Positions 19,816 to 20,037 of a stretch of DNA of 20,037 bases are shown here, in pieces. Position 1 is the first letter of the stretch. The number at the start of each line of letters is the position of its first letter. This DNA comes from a virus: positions 1-20,037 of the IMG/VR virus record IMGVR_UViG_3300042691_032571; one strand, 5' to 3'. The notes below the pieces were generated by a model that worked only from the letters and a program-made list of their open reading frames with translations, had not been told where the DNA came from and made no database searches. The position numbers were made by a program, and so were the translations under genes.

Positions 19816-20037
19816 TGGCGCAGTTACCTAGAGGCAATCCGCTTGTTGAAGAAGCGAAGCAGATCATTGCGTCTGCGCGCGGGCCTGAGGCGTCGTTTGG
19901 CGCTTGGGAGCAGGCTTACAACAAGCTTCGTCGCGATTTCATGTCGCCTGTGCCGGGCTCGCGTGTGAGCTACAATCTTGCGCCGAATGCGCCGAACCGC
20001 GTCGTTCAGATGCCTGACGGCAAGATCATTAAGGTGC
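19815..20037 (+). CDS. Start of a morphogenesis gene, truncated by window end
   Basis: The first 74 codons are visible: MAQLPRGNPLVEEAKQIIAS, then a helical GAWEQAYNKLRRDFMSPVPG and NRVVQMPDGKIIKV. ATG overlaps the portal stop (TGATG), with GGAGG seven or so bases upstream. Position suggests a head protein, scaffold or protease, but the visible part is too short to tell. Confidence 0.65.
   Translation, partial: MAQLPRGNPLVEEAKQIIASARGPEASFGAWEQAYNKLRRDFMSPVPGSRVSYNLAPNAPNRVVQMPDGKIIKV

Overview
The window is the core of a tailed double-stranded DNA phage or prophage whose host is very probably an alphaproteobacterium. The phage assignment rests on a small and large terminase pair followed by a portal gene, a RuvC-like resolvase, a primase-helicase, a RecB/Cas4-like nuclease and a divergent early regulatory switch. 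The host assignment rests on two proteins that resemble families best known from Alphaproteobacteria: a GcrA-like regulator at the left edge and a GapR/DUF2312 protein at 3442-3729. No integrase, tRNA gene, insertion sequence or CRISPR array was seen, so the window alone does not show whether the phage is temperate. A portal of about 775 residues with a coiled-coil C-terminus is compatible with a P22-like portal, but morphology cannot be fixed from here.

Layout. (1) 1-5255, leftward: a PD-(D/E)XK nuclease, an ssDNA-binding-like protein with an acidic tail, a GapR homologue, a small unknown, a RAMP-like conserved phage protein, another conserved phage protein, then about 700 bp of degenerate 5-bp-period repeat, a DUF6378-like protein, an exported lytic transglycosylase, a 41-residue membrane peptide and a GcrA homologue cut by the window edge. 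(2) 5255-5360: a compact divergent control region with two back-to-back promoters and two 15-bp inverted-repeat operators. Both flanking start codons lie where transcription should begin, so both first genes are probably read from leaderless mRNA. (3) 5360-10267, rightward: a Cro-like HTH protein, the RuvC-like resolvase, a prim-pol/RecA-like primase-helicase, four small proteins, a 2OG-Fe(II) oxygenase, a coiled-coil protein and an HTH protein, mostly with overlapping stop and start codons. (4) 10268-10504: an AT-rich block with ten TGCGGA iterons, a long direct repeat, a perfect 20-bp palindrome and an intrinsic terminator. This is the best candidate for a replication origin. (5) 10543-11513: two rightward unknown genes. 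(6) 11562-15051, leftward: an ArdC anti-restriction protein surrounded by nine small, mostly unknown genes, driven by three copies of one promoter and ending in a small HTH gene and a terminator. This looks like an early anti-defence island. (7) 15101-end, rightward: small terminase, large terminase, a small protein, the portal and the start of the next morphogenesis gene.

How it fits together. The divergent switch would launch recombination and repair genes to the left and replication genes to the right. The ArdC island would protect incoming DNA. The packaging and head genes would follow late. A count by eye finds only six GANTC sites (the CcrM methylation motif) in 20 kb, against about 75 expected from base composition. 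Together with the GcrA homologue and ArdC, this suggests the phage has adapted to the host's CcrM/GcrA system or to a GANTC-specific restriction system.
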